Source of the DNA: Arabidopsis thaliana
Lineage: Eukaryota > Streptophyta > Magnoliopsida > Brassicales > Brassicaceae
DNA: 64,000 bases
Direction: 5' to 3'
Assembly: GCF_000001735.4 (NCBI RefSeq)
Contig: NC_003071.7
Span: 6,193,151 to 6,257,150 of the forward strand
The notes under the pieces are model-generated. The model saw only the letters and a list, made by a program, of their open reading frames with translations, was not told the origin of the DNA and did not search any database. This document shows positions 46,401 to 57,258 of the stretch, one piece after another (the first letter of the stretch is position 1; each line of letters begins with the position of its first letter). Both the position numbers and the translations under genes were made by a program.

Positions 46401-48793
46401 TCGAAAATCGAATATAGCTATCTCGTTGAACTCGGTTGTGCATTTGGATGTAAAGTTTGCAAAACAATATGTGGACGTAAAAATGACGTAAACAAAAAAA
46501 ACTGCAACTAGGTATTGCATTGTTTTTTTTAAAGCACAAACTAGGTATTACGACGTTCGTAGAATGTAGCTAATTGAAGTCTACTAGACCATCTCCATTC
46601 TTCATCGCTGTCTTCCCACAATTAAAATAAGGAAAACGACCACAATCAATACAAATTATTTTACGCGGCTTTTTTAACTTAAATTCTAATTCTCTGCATT
46701 TATCAATCCGAATCCAGAATAATTTTTAAATTATAAACTTAAACGATGTAACCCTTAATCAATTAATTTCAACATAGTTTTTTTATACTTTTTAATGTCA
46801 ATTATAATTGTTAAGTCGTAATTATATGTTCTTCGTATCTGAATTATTCTTTTTATAATTAGCTAACAGTTATATAGTTCAGATTTGTTACATTATTTAA
46901 TAATAAATATATGTTTAAATTCAGATTTGTTATTTAACAGTTAAGAGAGTTCGGATGGATAAATACAGAGAATTAAAGTTTGGATTCGAAAAAACCGCAT
47001 GAAAATAGTTGAGTTGATTTGGCCGTTTTCCCGACTAAAATAAATACATAAAATATATATATTACTTTAATGTTCGTGTATCGACAAACCGAAAACACTA
47101 TGTCTTAAATGTCTTGTTAGAAACACTTTTGAGAAGGATGATTTTAATTTAAAACACCTTCATATTTAATTATTAATATTTTATAATTTTAGTTTTTTTT
47201 AATATTATTAAAGACAACTCGCTCTCTTCACATGTACAATAGAATAGGTGGTAGATTCAGATGTACAAGTATTTTTCTTCGTTTTACGTTTTGCATTTAA
47301 ATCTAAAATCCAAATTTGGAAGTGGAAGGGGCAAATATCCATATTCCACATCAAAACGTTATCCTTTTAATAACTTCTCTTCCTTATTAAATAATTGCAT
47401 TTGGATATTAATCATATTTCGTTTTGAGTTGCATACTTTGATCAATCTGATATATAAAATTAGTTTCATATAAAAAAATTAATAACAAAAAATCTGGATT
47501 CTTCTTGTACCATAACATTTGAACAAAATCATGATCTACGATTTTTAGCGTTAAAACGAGATTGCATAGTTTTAACAGAACTACAGAAGAATATAAGACT
47601 TTAGATGACCGCAAGTTATCAAAGTTTTCGTTTTTGTTCAATTTTACCTGACGTGATTGGTTGCCAAATTTTCAAGACGAATTTGATTACGACGATTTAG
47701 GCTCCGTTCTAGTACTGGTCAACATACATAATACAGTAATTTTATGTTAAGAGTTTTTTATTTATTTACAAATAACATCTTCTAGTGGTAACTATTGATC
47801 AAATTAATTTAAGAATTAACTAACTACCACAATTAGGATTTTAATAAAATAATAATTATATTTATTTTTCAGAGTAATAAAATTAATTGAATTAATTTGA
47901 TTTTTCTTGTATATTAAAATTAGGAAAGAATAGCAAAATTCAAATAACAAAAAATCTATTCTTCATCGGGCGCCATATTAGTGTTTTACGTTTTTCAGAG
48001 AAAAAAACAAAATCACTCAACTCTAAAACTTTTCTTAAAAACACCGTACAACAATTTTAGTGGAACAATTTGATGCTAAACTGTGGTTCCATATATGACT
48101 AGATATGAGCGGTCTTTTATTTTATTTTTGAAAATGTACAATCCTTAATTAACGCTTTAATAAAAATTTCGATTATGAAGATGTATTACAAACTGCCTAT
48201 ATTGTTGGACTGAACCGCAGTAGTGATTTCCGGTTATAGCATCATGAGTAGTCCAGAGCCGTGTTTATAGTGTTACCAAAAAGGCATTTGCCTTAGGCCA
48301 CTTGAACGTTTTAACATTTTAAAGGCCACATTTACATATGAATTTATTGTTTTAGGTAATTTGTTTCCTTATTTTTAATCATTCTAATTAGATTATGATG
48401 AAATCTTCGGTAATATCATATTTTTATTATGTTTTTCTTAAAACATACATGTGTATATATTATTAATCCTTACATACACATACTAATATGAACATAAGAA
48501 ATATTGTTTTTGTATTACATAGAATAGAGGATGTTATAAAGTTATAAATTTTTGAAAGACATTAACTATAATAATTAATTATGTAACTTTTAAAAAGGCC
48601 ACATATTTTACATATATAACTATAATAATTAAGTATGTAACTTTTAATTTAAATAGATTCTCGTAATCTCAGCTCTTATTTGTATTATTTGATAAATATT
48701 GATACATCCTGCATATGATGCTCCTTATTGAAATACTGATACATATACACGTCCTTTATGTACGTGTGTATGCATGATCACATCATTACTTCA
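46401..48793. other. Intergenic DNA downstream of PR1
   Basis: Mostly AT-rich. 47655-47800 is a diverged copy of 31935-32100 and has a coding-like start (DWLPNFQDEFDYDDLGSVLV). At 48257, AGAGCCGTGTTTATAGTGTT and GGCATTTGCCTTAGGCC resemble the left end of a hAT-type element without a clear right end. 48660-48780 resembles the region downstream of PRB1. No intact gene. Confidence 0.45.
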
Positions 48794-49279
48794 TTAGTAT
48801 GGCTTCTCGTTCACATAATTCCCACGAGGATCATAGTTGCAACTGATTATGGTTCCACCATTGTTACACCTCACTTTGGCACATCCGAGTCTCACTGACT
48901 TTCTCCAAACAACTTGAGTGTAGTGACCACAAACTCCATTGCACGTGTTCGCAGCGTAGTTGTAGTTAGCCTTCTCGCTAACCCACATGTTCACGGCGGA
49001 GACGCCAGACAAGTCACCGCTACCCCAGGCTAAGTTTTCCCCGTAAGGCCCACCAGAGTGTATGAGTCTGCAGTTGCCTCTTAGTTGTTCTGCGTAGCTC
49101 CGAGCATAGGCTGCAACCCTCTCGTCCCACTGCATGGGACCTACGCCTACCGCTCCTCGTGCCTGGTTGTGAACCCTTAGATAATCTTGTGGGCTATCTT
49201 GAGCTTTCGAGGGAAGAACAAGAGCACCTACAAGAGCTACAAAGACGATTAAAAATCGAGAATAGCCAGTAAAATTCAT
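48794..49279 (-). CDS. PR1: Pathogenesis-related protein 1 (PR1, CAP superfamily), 161 aa
   Basis: Single-exon gene. Signal peptide 1-26 (cut before QDSPQDY), then a CAP domain with HNQAR at 37-41, GENLAW from 80, CGHYTQVVW at 117-125 and six cysteines at 70, 113, 117, 133, 138 and 147. The C-terminus is CNYD followed by PRGNYVNEKPY, the site of CAPE-type peptide release. The protein is secreted and is the standard marker of salicylic-acid signalling; PR-1 proteins bind sterols. The sequence matches Arabidopsis PR1 (At2g14610) as I remember it. Upstream lie a TATA box (about 60 bp from the ATG) and paired TGACG motifs about 680-700 bp away, the known NPR1/TGA-responsive region. Duplicate of PRB1 at 32553-33038. 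Confidence 0.98.
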   Translation of the reverse strand: MNFTGYSRFLIVFVALVGALVLPSKAQDSPQDYLRVHNQARGAVGVGPMQWDERVAAYARSYAEQLRGNCRLIHSGGPYGENLAWGSGDLSGVSAVNMWVSEKANYNYAANTCNGVCGHYTQVVWRKSVRLGCAKVRCNNGGTIISCNYDPRGNYVNEKPY

Positions 49280-49336
49280 TTTTCTAAGTTGATAATGGTT
49301 ATTGTTGTGTTATGATTTTGGGGTTCGTAAACATCG

Positions 49337-49345
49337 CTTATATAG
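49337..49345 (-). promoter_or_regulatory. TATA box of PR1
   Basis: Minus strand reads CTCTATATAAGC about 60 bp upstream of the ATG, conserved with PRB1. Confidence 0.8.
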
Positions 49346-49659
49346 AGATTTGAAAACTATTTTTTTCTTTTTTTTTTTGTTAACTATAGATCTCACGTTT
49401 TTGTAAATACATGGTCCATGTGTGAGTATTTTAGTAATATTCATTGCAATTGTCCAAATGAATAGAAGTTGTTTTCGTAACTATTTTTTTGTCAATCTTG
49501 TCCTTACACACATTTTTCCTAATATTGTTTCGTATCGGTAGCTTTGCCATTGTTGATATATTTTTTTAGTATATATGTAAGTATACCCTAAATGAAGTTT
49601 ATTAAGAAACATTGTATATAGTTGTTTCATGTCATTCAGTTGTTTTGTGTTTTTTTTTT

Positions 49660-50000
49660 CTTCATGATTCTAATTTAAGTCTTCTATTTCAAATTTGAAT
49701 TTCATATATTACTTCATTCAAAATGTTTTGAAGATATCTTCCTGTAAATAATACAGAAAAATCGTATCGGACAGTTTGGCAATTAAGATTATATTTACAG
49801 TCAGAAAAAATAAAAGTTTATATCTACAGTCAATTTTCAAATAAAAGAAAAAAAGTCAAGAATTATTTGTTTCTTAGTGTTTCATGCATATGAGTATCTC
49901 TATCACTCTTGCCTATGGCTGAAAAGTCCTGAAGAATATATGCCGCCACATCTATGACGTAAGTAAAATAGTGACGTAGAGAAACAGTCAATAGATCACC
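49660..50000 (+). repeat. Diverged copy D of the TGACG-box repeat, overlapping the PR1 promoter
   Basis: The order GTTTCATGCAT, AGTATCTCT, CACTCTTGCC, ATATATGCCGCCACATCTAT and GACGTAAG parallels CATGCATGTATCTATCCCAC, TTGCTGTATATA, TGACGCCACGTCTATGACGT in copy C. The earlier part (TTCTATTTCAAATTTGAATT, GTATCGGACAGTTTGGCAAT) parallels about 17400-17545 of copy A. One of the three ancestral TGACG boxes is TGCCG here, and a new TGACG lies 13 bp downstream of the retained one. Confidence 0.6.
49851..49990 (-). promoter_or_regulatory. PR1 distal promoter: as-1-like TGACG pair and W box
   Basis: TGACG motifs at 49955-49959 and 49972-49976 (CGTCA on the PR1 strand) lie 680-700 bp upstream of the ATG, at the position of the linker-scanning elements (LS5/LS7) known to mediate TGA/NPR1 control of PR1. 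AGTCAA at about 49853 and 49985 are W-box cores (TTGACT) on the gene strand. The motifs are seen directly; their function is established in the literature for PR1. Confidence 0.8.
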
Positions 50001-50021
50001 CATTGAGATTTATCCAAAAAG

Positions 50022-50049
50022 AAAAAAAAAAAAAAAAAAAAAAAAAAAG
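50022..50049. repeat. Poly(A) run
   Basis: An uninterrupted A tract of about 27 bases upstream of PR1. No adjacent retroposon body was recognised. Confidence 0.85.
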
Positions 50050-50277
50050 ATCACCGATTGACATTGTATACACTTTGTTTTTTTTTTCCAAACACTAATA
50101 CGCAGTTTAAATTGAAAAACTCTAGGTGACCGATCTACTTTTGTGTTCTTCTATCTTCAGTATACCTAATTTTGTACCGCCTTCGTATATCATTTACCAA
50201 TTTTGACTACTGATATGCACTGGCTTTAAAATTTTCCAATCCTGATATGAATCTGTGATTCTAAGCAATAACATATA

Positions 50278-50543
50278 CTCCCTCCGAATCAGAAAAATTG
50301 ATTTTTTAAAGTTTTTTTGTATTAAAAAGATTGAGTTTATGTATATTTTTATCAATCAATATTAAAAGGTTATGAATTTCAAGAATCAATTAATTGAGAA
50401 TTTTAAAATTTGATGAATTACTATTGGTTAATAGTTACGAGAAATAGTTTAGCATGAATAAATAGTAATTTATAACTAAGCATTATTATTTTTTTAATCG
50501 GTATAAACATTCTATAAAATCAAACTTTTTTATATGGAGGGAG
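50278..50543. mobile_element. Stowaway-like (Tc1/mariner) MITE, 266 bp
   Basis: The left end CTCCCTCCGAAT and the right end ATATGGAGGGAG are the classic Stowaway termini. The left flank is TA; the right flank is AA. The interior is AT-rich and non-coding. The element lies about 1 kb upstream of PR1. Confidence 0.75.
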
Positions 50544-51544
50544 AATCATTTTATAAGTTAAAACAAGCTTGTGCTAACTTATAAAATGACACCATAGGAT
50601 ATTATTACGTAATAATATCCTATGATATCCTATTCAATATTATATGTTATTAAAATATAAAGTAATTTAAGTAGAATAACATGTTACATTAGGTAAACAA
50701 CGTTTCAATATTTTCAAAAAAAAACTGTTATCAGTCCAAAAATTAACAAAATAGTTTAAATTTAAACTCTAAGTTCCGATCATAAACCTTAAACTCTCAA
50801 AACTAGAAAAGACTATTGTACTTTTCTTTTGCAACTAACAATTACATTTTTTTTTTGTCATCACACTATAGAAAAGCTTTTAAAAAGATAGTTGTCTCCT
50901 TTCGAAAAAACACGAAACCAATGTAAATTAGAAGATAGTTCGCATATTGATTTGGAAAAGTCAGTCCTAAGATTGATGAAGCAAATTAGAGTGAGTGTTT
51001 CATGAAGCAAAGTCAGTTTTTGGAAGCTTTTCTTTGGATTGAATAAATCCCCACGCGATGATATGTTATCTCTCTGCATGAAAGTAATGAATAAACCTTT
51101 TCAACAATCTATTAACAATGCAAAGACTTCTAAGCAAGAAAAGTCGTATAAGTTTTTTCTTTTTGGTAAAATTTAGTTTAAAATCGTGTCCGTTGTTTAT
51201 TTGCCAGATGGCATTTTCTATTAGATTTAAAATATGTCAGCAATCTATTTAACTTTAATGCGAACGGATAAAATGAGATTTTAGCGGTTAACTTGATCAA
51301 AATCTAATAAAAAGTTACAAACTAAAATGAATGATAAATGAAGGTTACATGCATGGAGAAATTTTTTACTTTGTAAATGACTTGCTGCCTAATAAAAATT
51401 AGTTATTTTTAATATTTAAAAGAAAACATAATATGTAAGTTAATAAGTATGAATTGTAAGGAAGCAAACATTCTTACGTTTTGAAAAAAGAAAACAAAAA
51501 GATTCCTACGTAAGTATGTATTCTCTTTGCTTCTCCACAAAGAT
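50544..51544. other. Intergenic DNA between PR1 and XTH10
   Basis: AT-rich, with a local palindrome GGATATTATTACGTAATAAT (about 50598) and no supported gene. PR1 (leftward) and XTH10 (rightward) are divergent, so this is shared upstream DNA. Confidence 0.5.
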
Positions 51545-51707
51545 ATTCTTTGTATAGGACACAATTTACTTTAAACACACAATACAATATGTATATATAC
51601 TAATCAATGATCGTTATATATATTCTTTGTATAGGACACAATTTACTTTAAACACTTTTCATGCAATACAATATGTATATATACTAATCAATGATCGTTA
51701 TATATGT
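51545..51707 (+). promoter_or_regulatory. XTH10 proximal promoter with a tandem duplication
   Basis: A segment starting ATTCTTTGTATAGGACACAA (51545) is repeated from 51622, the second copy carrying about nine extra bases (TTTTCATGC). Each copy contains TATGTATATATAC, so the promoter has two TATA-like boxes about 80 bp apart. The second lies about 65 bp before the ATG. Confidence 0.65.
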
Positions 51708-51738
51708 CCATCGTACTCAACCTCAAACATCTTAAATA

Positions 51739-52860
51739 ATGACTCTAATAAATCGCTCAAAACCATTTGTACTTCTCGTAGGCTTCTCAATTATCTCAAG
51801 TTTGCTATTATGGGTCTCACAAGCTTCCGTTGTTTCATCAGGAGATTTTAACAAAGACTTCTTTGTGACATGGTCTCCTACCCACGTTAACACCTCCAAT
51901 GATGGTCGATCAAGAACCCTTAAACTCGATCAAGAATCTGGTATTTTCATATATATGTCCAAATGTCCTCGTTATATTTTTCCGCATTGAGAACTTATGT
52001 TTTGATAATATTAGGAGCTTCTTTTTCTTCCATTCAGACGTTCTTGTTCGGCCAAATAGATATGAAGATCAAACTTATCCGTGGAAGTTCTCAAGGAACC
52101 GTGGTTGCTTATTATGTAAGAAACCGTCTCTATCTCTTCATCTTAACGGGTTGATGTGAATGAATCTCATAATTTCCATGATTTATCAGATGTCCTCAGA
52201 TCAGCCTAACCGGGATGAGATTGACTTTGAGTTCCTCGGAAACGTTAATGGGCAGCCTTACATTCTCCAGACAAATGTCTATGCCGAGGGACTTGATAAC
52301 CGCGAAGAAAGGATCCATCTCTGGTTCGACCCAGCCAAGGACTTTCACACTTACTCTATCTTGTGGAACATTCACCAAATTGTGTAAGATTCATCAACCA
52401 AAAATATATTCCACTACGTACTCAAGACGCATAATAATGGTACTTTGGTGGTTTCAGATTTATGGTGGATCAGATTCCGATAAGGTTGTATAGAAACCAT
52501 GGGGAGAAAGGCGTAGCCTACCCAAGGTTGCAACCTATGAGTGTACAGGCGAGTCTATGGAACGGTGAGAGCTGGGCTACGCGCGGTGGACATGACAAGA
52601 TTGATTGGTCAAAGGGTCCATTTGTGGCTTCCTTTGGGGATTACAAGATAGACGCTTGTATTTGGATAGGCAATACAAGTTTTTGTAATGGAGAGAGCAC
52701 TGAAAACTGGTGGAACAAGAATGAGTTCAGTTCTTTGACAAGAGTGCAAAAGAGATGGTTTAAATGGGTGAGAAAATATCACTTGATTTATGATTATTGC
52801 CAAGATTATGGAAGGTTCAATAACAAGCTACCGAAGGAATGTTCTCTTCCTAAATATTGA
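51739..52860 (+). CDS. XTH10: Xyloglucan endotransglucosylase/hydrolase (GH16), XTH10, 299 aa
   Basis: Four exons: 51739-51940, 52015-52115, 52190-52383 and 52458-52860, all GT-AG, encoding 299 residues. An N-terminal hydrophobic signal (about residues 8-30) sends the enzyme to the cell wall, where it cuts and rejoins xyloglucan. The GH16 active site DEIDFEFLG is at 110-118, with E111 as nucleophile and E115 as acid/base by family analogy. The C-terminal XET_C region has paired cysteines (ACIWIG...FCNG, YCQDYG...ECSL) and RWFKWVRKY. The usual N-glycosylation sequon after the active site is absent: FLGNVNG lacks Ser/Thr at +2. From memory this matches XTH10 (At2g14620). Confidence 0.95.
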
Positions 52861-53649
52861 ATTTGCTCAAATCTTGGGTTCACCTCCTTTTCTATTAGCC
52901 AATAACATTATGCCATGTTAGACTGAATTTAAATAAAAATAATTAAGTAAAACTAAATCAGAAAAACCAAAAATGGAAAGAAAATTCTTGTATGTATTTA
53001 ACGTACCTTAACGTCAAGGTTGACATCTTCTCCTCTTTTTTTATTATTTAATGTAACTATTTTAATATGAGCAAATTTGAAAGAATGACAATAAAAAGCT
53101 GTTACAACCACGAGCCAATAAGATTTGCCATTTTAAAGATATATAAACACAATTTTACCCGTGATGATTGGATTAATTTTGAGCCAATCGTAGGACACTA
53201 TGATTGGGGTAAGCGAGATTCCGCGGATCTATCATCTCCCACGATCTTAATCGTTCATTTTCTGGCATGAACTATTAAATCTCGAAGGGATAATAATTAT
53301 TTATCCCTTATGTAAATCACTATCCTGGCTTCATATATTGGTATTAGTGTACAAGGTTTTGCGGAATGTCATTTGATTCATCTGAGGTAAACTTGCTTTC
53401 ACACATAAATAATCACCTCCTAAACAATTTTTTGTTTTGCAATAATCTCAGGAAACAAAGACATGTTTTAAACCATACACTCCTACCATGCACTCAAGTC
53501 ATCTTCTAAGAATATGAATATGAAAGTACATAGCAGACACCGACTAAGAATATGAAAGTACATAGCAAATATGAGAAGAATTTTAATGTAAATGCTCTTT
53601 GGGTTGTAGCATTTCGGTTACAATTATCTCTTGATCTGATATCTTATAC
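52861..53649. other. Intergenic DNA with promoter-like motifs
   Basis: 53105-53225 holds two CCAAT boxes (GAGCCAATAAG, GAGCCAATCG) and two ATTGG inverses. 53285-53309 is AAGGGATAA, a 7-base spacer, then TTATCCCTT, a perfect inverted repeat with GATAA (I-box-like) cores. A 67-codon open frame crosses this region but has no domain and is not supported. The F-box/kelch remnant to the right is transcribed the other way and ends here. Confidence 0.4.
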
Positions 53650-54150
53650 TTGTCACGTTTCTACGCTAACCAATGCTTCAATAGTTGCAAAATACATCTG
53701 AAAAATAACATTAGATGATTCAACATTACCCCATATCTCAAGCCCCCTCATTTGTAAAGTTATGACTTTGAATGAAATCTCTTTATGTCTCTGCTGCTTT
53801 ATGTCGAGGATTTTTCCGTTGAGTTTAAATAGGCCAGAATTCAATATGTCAAAATCAGGTAAACCTTTCACCATTGTCCATGTCCTGACTGTGGCATCAA
53901 AATATTCGATCTTGCAATTGGTTCCAAATGCAAAGATCTTTTTGTTGATAACAAAAGAGTTGTCATACATTTTTTCACGCATAACATATCTGTCAAGTAT
54001 TCATGTTTCTTTTAGGTCAAAAGTTGTGCACTGAGTGTCATAGTTTAGGATGAAAAAGATCTTTCCACTCAAGATCACAGTTTGGCAAAGCGAAGGTATG
54101 GTTCTGTTTTGCTCAGGCATATCAATATCCATTTTTTTCTTGAGTTTTTG
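53650..54150 (-). pseudogene. F-box/kelch-repeat protein fragment
   Basis: The minus strand reads ILSGKIFFILNYDTQCTTFD, a TGA stop, MREKMYDNSFVINKKIFAFG, then TNCKIEYFDATVRTWTMVKG, LFKLNGKILDIK and LQMRGLEIWGNVESSNVIFQ. These are consecutive kelch repeats and the C-terminal segment of the large Arabidopsis F-box/kelch family (adaptors of SCF ubiquitin ligases). The F-box itself is missing and a stop interrupts the kelch region at about 54004, so it is a dead fragment. Confidence 0.75.
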
Positions 54151-54345
54151 ATTTGGTCAAAGACCTCTAGGAAGGTTGCTCAAAGGTATGGTTACAATAA
54201 CCATCGACCACATCCATAACATAAGCCACCTCAATGTGGCCTGGTGCCACCTCAATGTCACCATCAGAAATCCTCATAGCATGTATGTCATCTAACAGCT
54301 CTCTCCGAAGTTCTCCCACATTTGCCAGAATTTATCTACACACCT
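54151..54345 (-). other. Unrecognised coding-like fragment
   Basis: The minus strand reads ANVGELRRELLDDIHAMRIS, then GDIEVAPGHIEVAYVMDVVD and GYCNHTFEQ, open for about 55 codons after a stop. Composition and codon use look protein-like. It may be part of the neighbouring pseudogene or a different captured exon; I cannot name a family. Confidence 0.35.
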
Positions 54346-56038
54346 TATTTAACCATCTCAACAAAAATATTATTTTTCAAATGATTTAACATCTCAACAA
54401 ATTAAATATTTATAAATATCAAATATAAATAATTCAATGTTGGGTTCCCCTTATATCTGTTGATATATGGCCGTGAGACGTACAATGACGGGATGGAGGT
54501 GAGTTACACTTGCTTTGCAATTAGAGAAAGTCAGTGTAGATGGATCCGCGAGGTGTGCATGAGTCAACCAGACTAAGATACATTTTCCTACGATAAAAAC
54601 AAAAAATTGTAACATAAGTAAGTATACTATAATTTAGCATGCATATCCAAAACAAGAGACCAATGAAACATTATATCACTTATAACCAAAACAACACACC
54701 ATTTATGTTGTATCTCATCTACAATTATACATTATGATATTTCTTTGGAAAATTACATAGTGAACTATTTAAAAAAGTCTAACTGCGATTAACAAGCTTC
54801 TACATGAAAATATTGTTGTTTTTGTTTCTCATAATACTTACAAATCAAATACTTAAATATCATGACCTTATTTTGAAATGTTAATTTTGTGATATAACAT
54901 ATATATCGTCTTATAAAAAAAACTTAAGTGTACTTTAAATACGTTGTTTGTACCAAATTTGTTAGGTTAAAACCATTTGATTCAATTGAAAAGTCTCAAA
55001 CTTATTTTTCTTTTTGATTATAGTTGTACTTCCACTCGAAAATAGACTTTTCTTCGAGATATGCTACACCCCACCCCTAATTTTTCTTCAAGACTATACT
55101 TTTTAACGACTTACATATCACTTTTTGTATATTTTGTTGTTGATCATGAATAATATTACCATTAATCTTCTTTCTTTTCTTAGATGATGAATTTTTAATA
55201 TTTAAGAAATATATTGAAGATCTTTTTTTCATATAATTTCCCAAAAGGTGTGACTTTTACAATGTATTATTCTTAAATAGAAAATTTAAATTGAGATTAG
55301 TAATCTCTTATGTTATGTTAAGTGGAGTTTTAATAATAAATAAAACTCTTTGTAATATATTGTTTTAGAAAATAATGTAACTTATTTTTCTTGTTGATTA
55401 TCTTATAGAGTTGTAGTTCCACTCGAAAATAGACTTTTCTTCAAGATATGCTATACAAATTATAAATCACTAGGTGATTTGTTTAAAAATAATTATTTTT
55501 AACTATTTTAATTGCTAATTTATGTTATTTTTGTGTATGCTATTATGTAGTTAATAAAGTTATATTCATTTTATGTAATTATATTTGTATAGTTAGATTC
55601 ACTTTTGATTCAAATATCAATTATCTTTTTTTTCATGTATAAATCTTCTTATCTATATACCCAAGTTTCTAAAAAATTTAACTATCATGAAATACTTACA
55701 TCAACAATATGATACAATTGTATGCAATTATGCTACTTATTTGCTTTAAAAGTTGCCTAACTTGATTCTAAGCAAACAATTTCTTGTTCCATGTATTCTC
55801 TCCTAATCTAGTATTCCAATCACATCATGATAGGCGCATGGTTAAATATTGGATTCACATAATTTGAATTACAAATATATAAACTACTCATTTGCTTTAT
55901 AAGTTTTCACATGAAAGAGAAAAAAGAAAGCATAAATTAAATAGTCTTTTGAGTCAACACTTTTAGGTTTCTCTCTTTACATTTGCATATATCCATATTA
56001 GAGAAAACGTCGTATATTAAACTTTTTGATATATCTAA
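54346..56038. other. AT-rich non-coding DNA with internal duplications
   Basis: A segment containing CCACTCGAAAATAGACTTTT occurs at about 55033 and 55420. 55080-55300 has a diverged partner at about 57180-57260 plus 57538-57640. No gene is supported. Confidence 0.5.
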
Positions 56039-56508
56039 GGCCTGGGCATAATACCCGAACCCGAAGAACCAACCCGAACCCGACCCGAACAACCCGATCC
56101 GAACCCGAACCCGAACTTTTAAAATACCCGAACGGGTCTAAACTTCAAAACCCGAAAAACCCAAACCCGAATAGGTACCCAAACATATCTCAAATATAAG
56201 TATATATTAGTTATATTTATACTTCTATATAGAAAATATTAAGATTTTTTGGATATTTTAGTTAATTTTGTATATTTTTAAATATATTCAAGCAAAACTA
56301 CTCGTGTTGTTTTGGAAATTTTTGAAATTTTCAAGTAATTTAATAGATTTACATACAAAATTCTGATATTTCAATATATAAATAAACCCGAACCCGAACC
56401 CGACCCAAAATCTTAAATTACCCGAACGGGTCTTAAATTTCTAAATCCGAAAAAACCCGAACCCGAAATACCCGACCCGAACCCGACCCGCATACCCGAA
56501 CGCCCAAT
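56039..56508. mobile_element. 470-bp DNA element with ACCCGAAC arrays and 11-bp flanking repeats
   Basis: The element begins GGCCTGGGCATAATACCCG and ends CCCGAACGCCCAAT, with clusters of ACCCGAACCCGACCCGAAC at both ends and an AT-rich centre. The perfect direct repeat GATATATCTAA flanks it on both sides (56028-56038, 56509-56519), indicating insertion with target duplication. The superfamily (hAT or MULE) is uncertain. Confidence 0.7.
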
Positions 56509-56760
56509 GATATATCTAACGTCTCAAAAGATCACTACTTAAAAAATATGCATGTCATTATTAATGTTACCAATTTATCATAAACACACAAAAATACCAT
56601 ATCATATAAACCAAAAAATGTAATAAAAAGAAAATAGTAAGTTAAAATTACTAAACTAAAAAAGGTTAAGTAGCAAACAGCTAAGTTGTAATACACAAAA
56701 ATTTCTAATCATTATCAAGTGATGACTATTATAAAAATAGCAAAAATAAGAAAAGTAAAA

Positions 56761-57155
56761 TGAAAGTAGTGTTTGATACATTAACATGATTTTTTGTATT
56801 TTTTATTTTAAATGAAAATATTTTGTTAAGAGTGAGATTAATGGATGATTTAATGCAAGTAAAACTTTTAAATTTTTATCACTAAGTTTTGTTATATTTT
56901 AATGATATTAATTTAGAATGACATGTGACACTCACTGGTGTGATGATATGTCACTCAATGAAAGTAGTGTTTGATACATTAACATGATTTTTTGTATTTT
57001 TTCTTTTAAATGAAGATATTTTGTTAAGAGTGAGACTAATGGATGATTTAATGCAAGTGAAACTTTTAAATTTTTATCAGTAAGTTTTGTTATATTTTAA
57101 TGATATTAATTTAGAATGACATGTGACACTCACTGGTGTGATGATATGTCACTCA
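56761..57155. repeat. 198-bp tandem duplication
   Basis: TGAAAGTAGTGTTTGATACA starts at 56761 and again at 56959; the two units are nearly identical. Each ends with GTGACACTCACTGGTGTGAT and TATGTCACTCA. Confidence 0.92.
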
Positions 57156-57258
57156 TATGGAGAGAGTTGACCAACTTTCATATATATGATTTTTTATAAA
57201 AGCTAACATATCACTTTTGTATATTTTATTGTAGAACTCATGAATAATATAAACATTA

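Noticed and set aside
48251-48620. A complete hAT-type element downstream of PR1
   Set aside because: The left end is suggestive (AGAGCCGTGTTTATAG) but no complementary right end or 8-bp duplication was found, so it is mentioned only within the intergenic entry.
53067-53270. 67-codon plus frame near the CCAAT boxes
   Set aside because: No recognisable motif; the sequence looks like promoter DNA and lies between genes.
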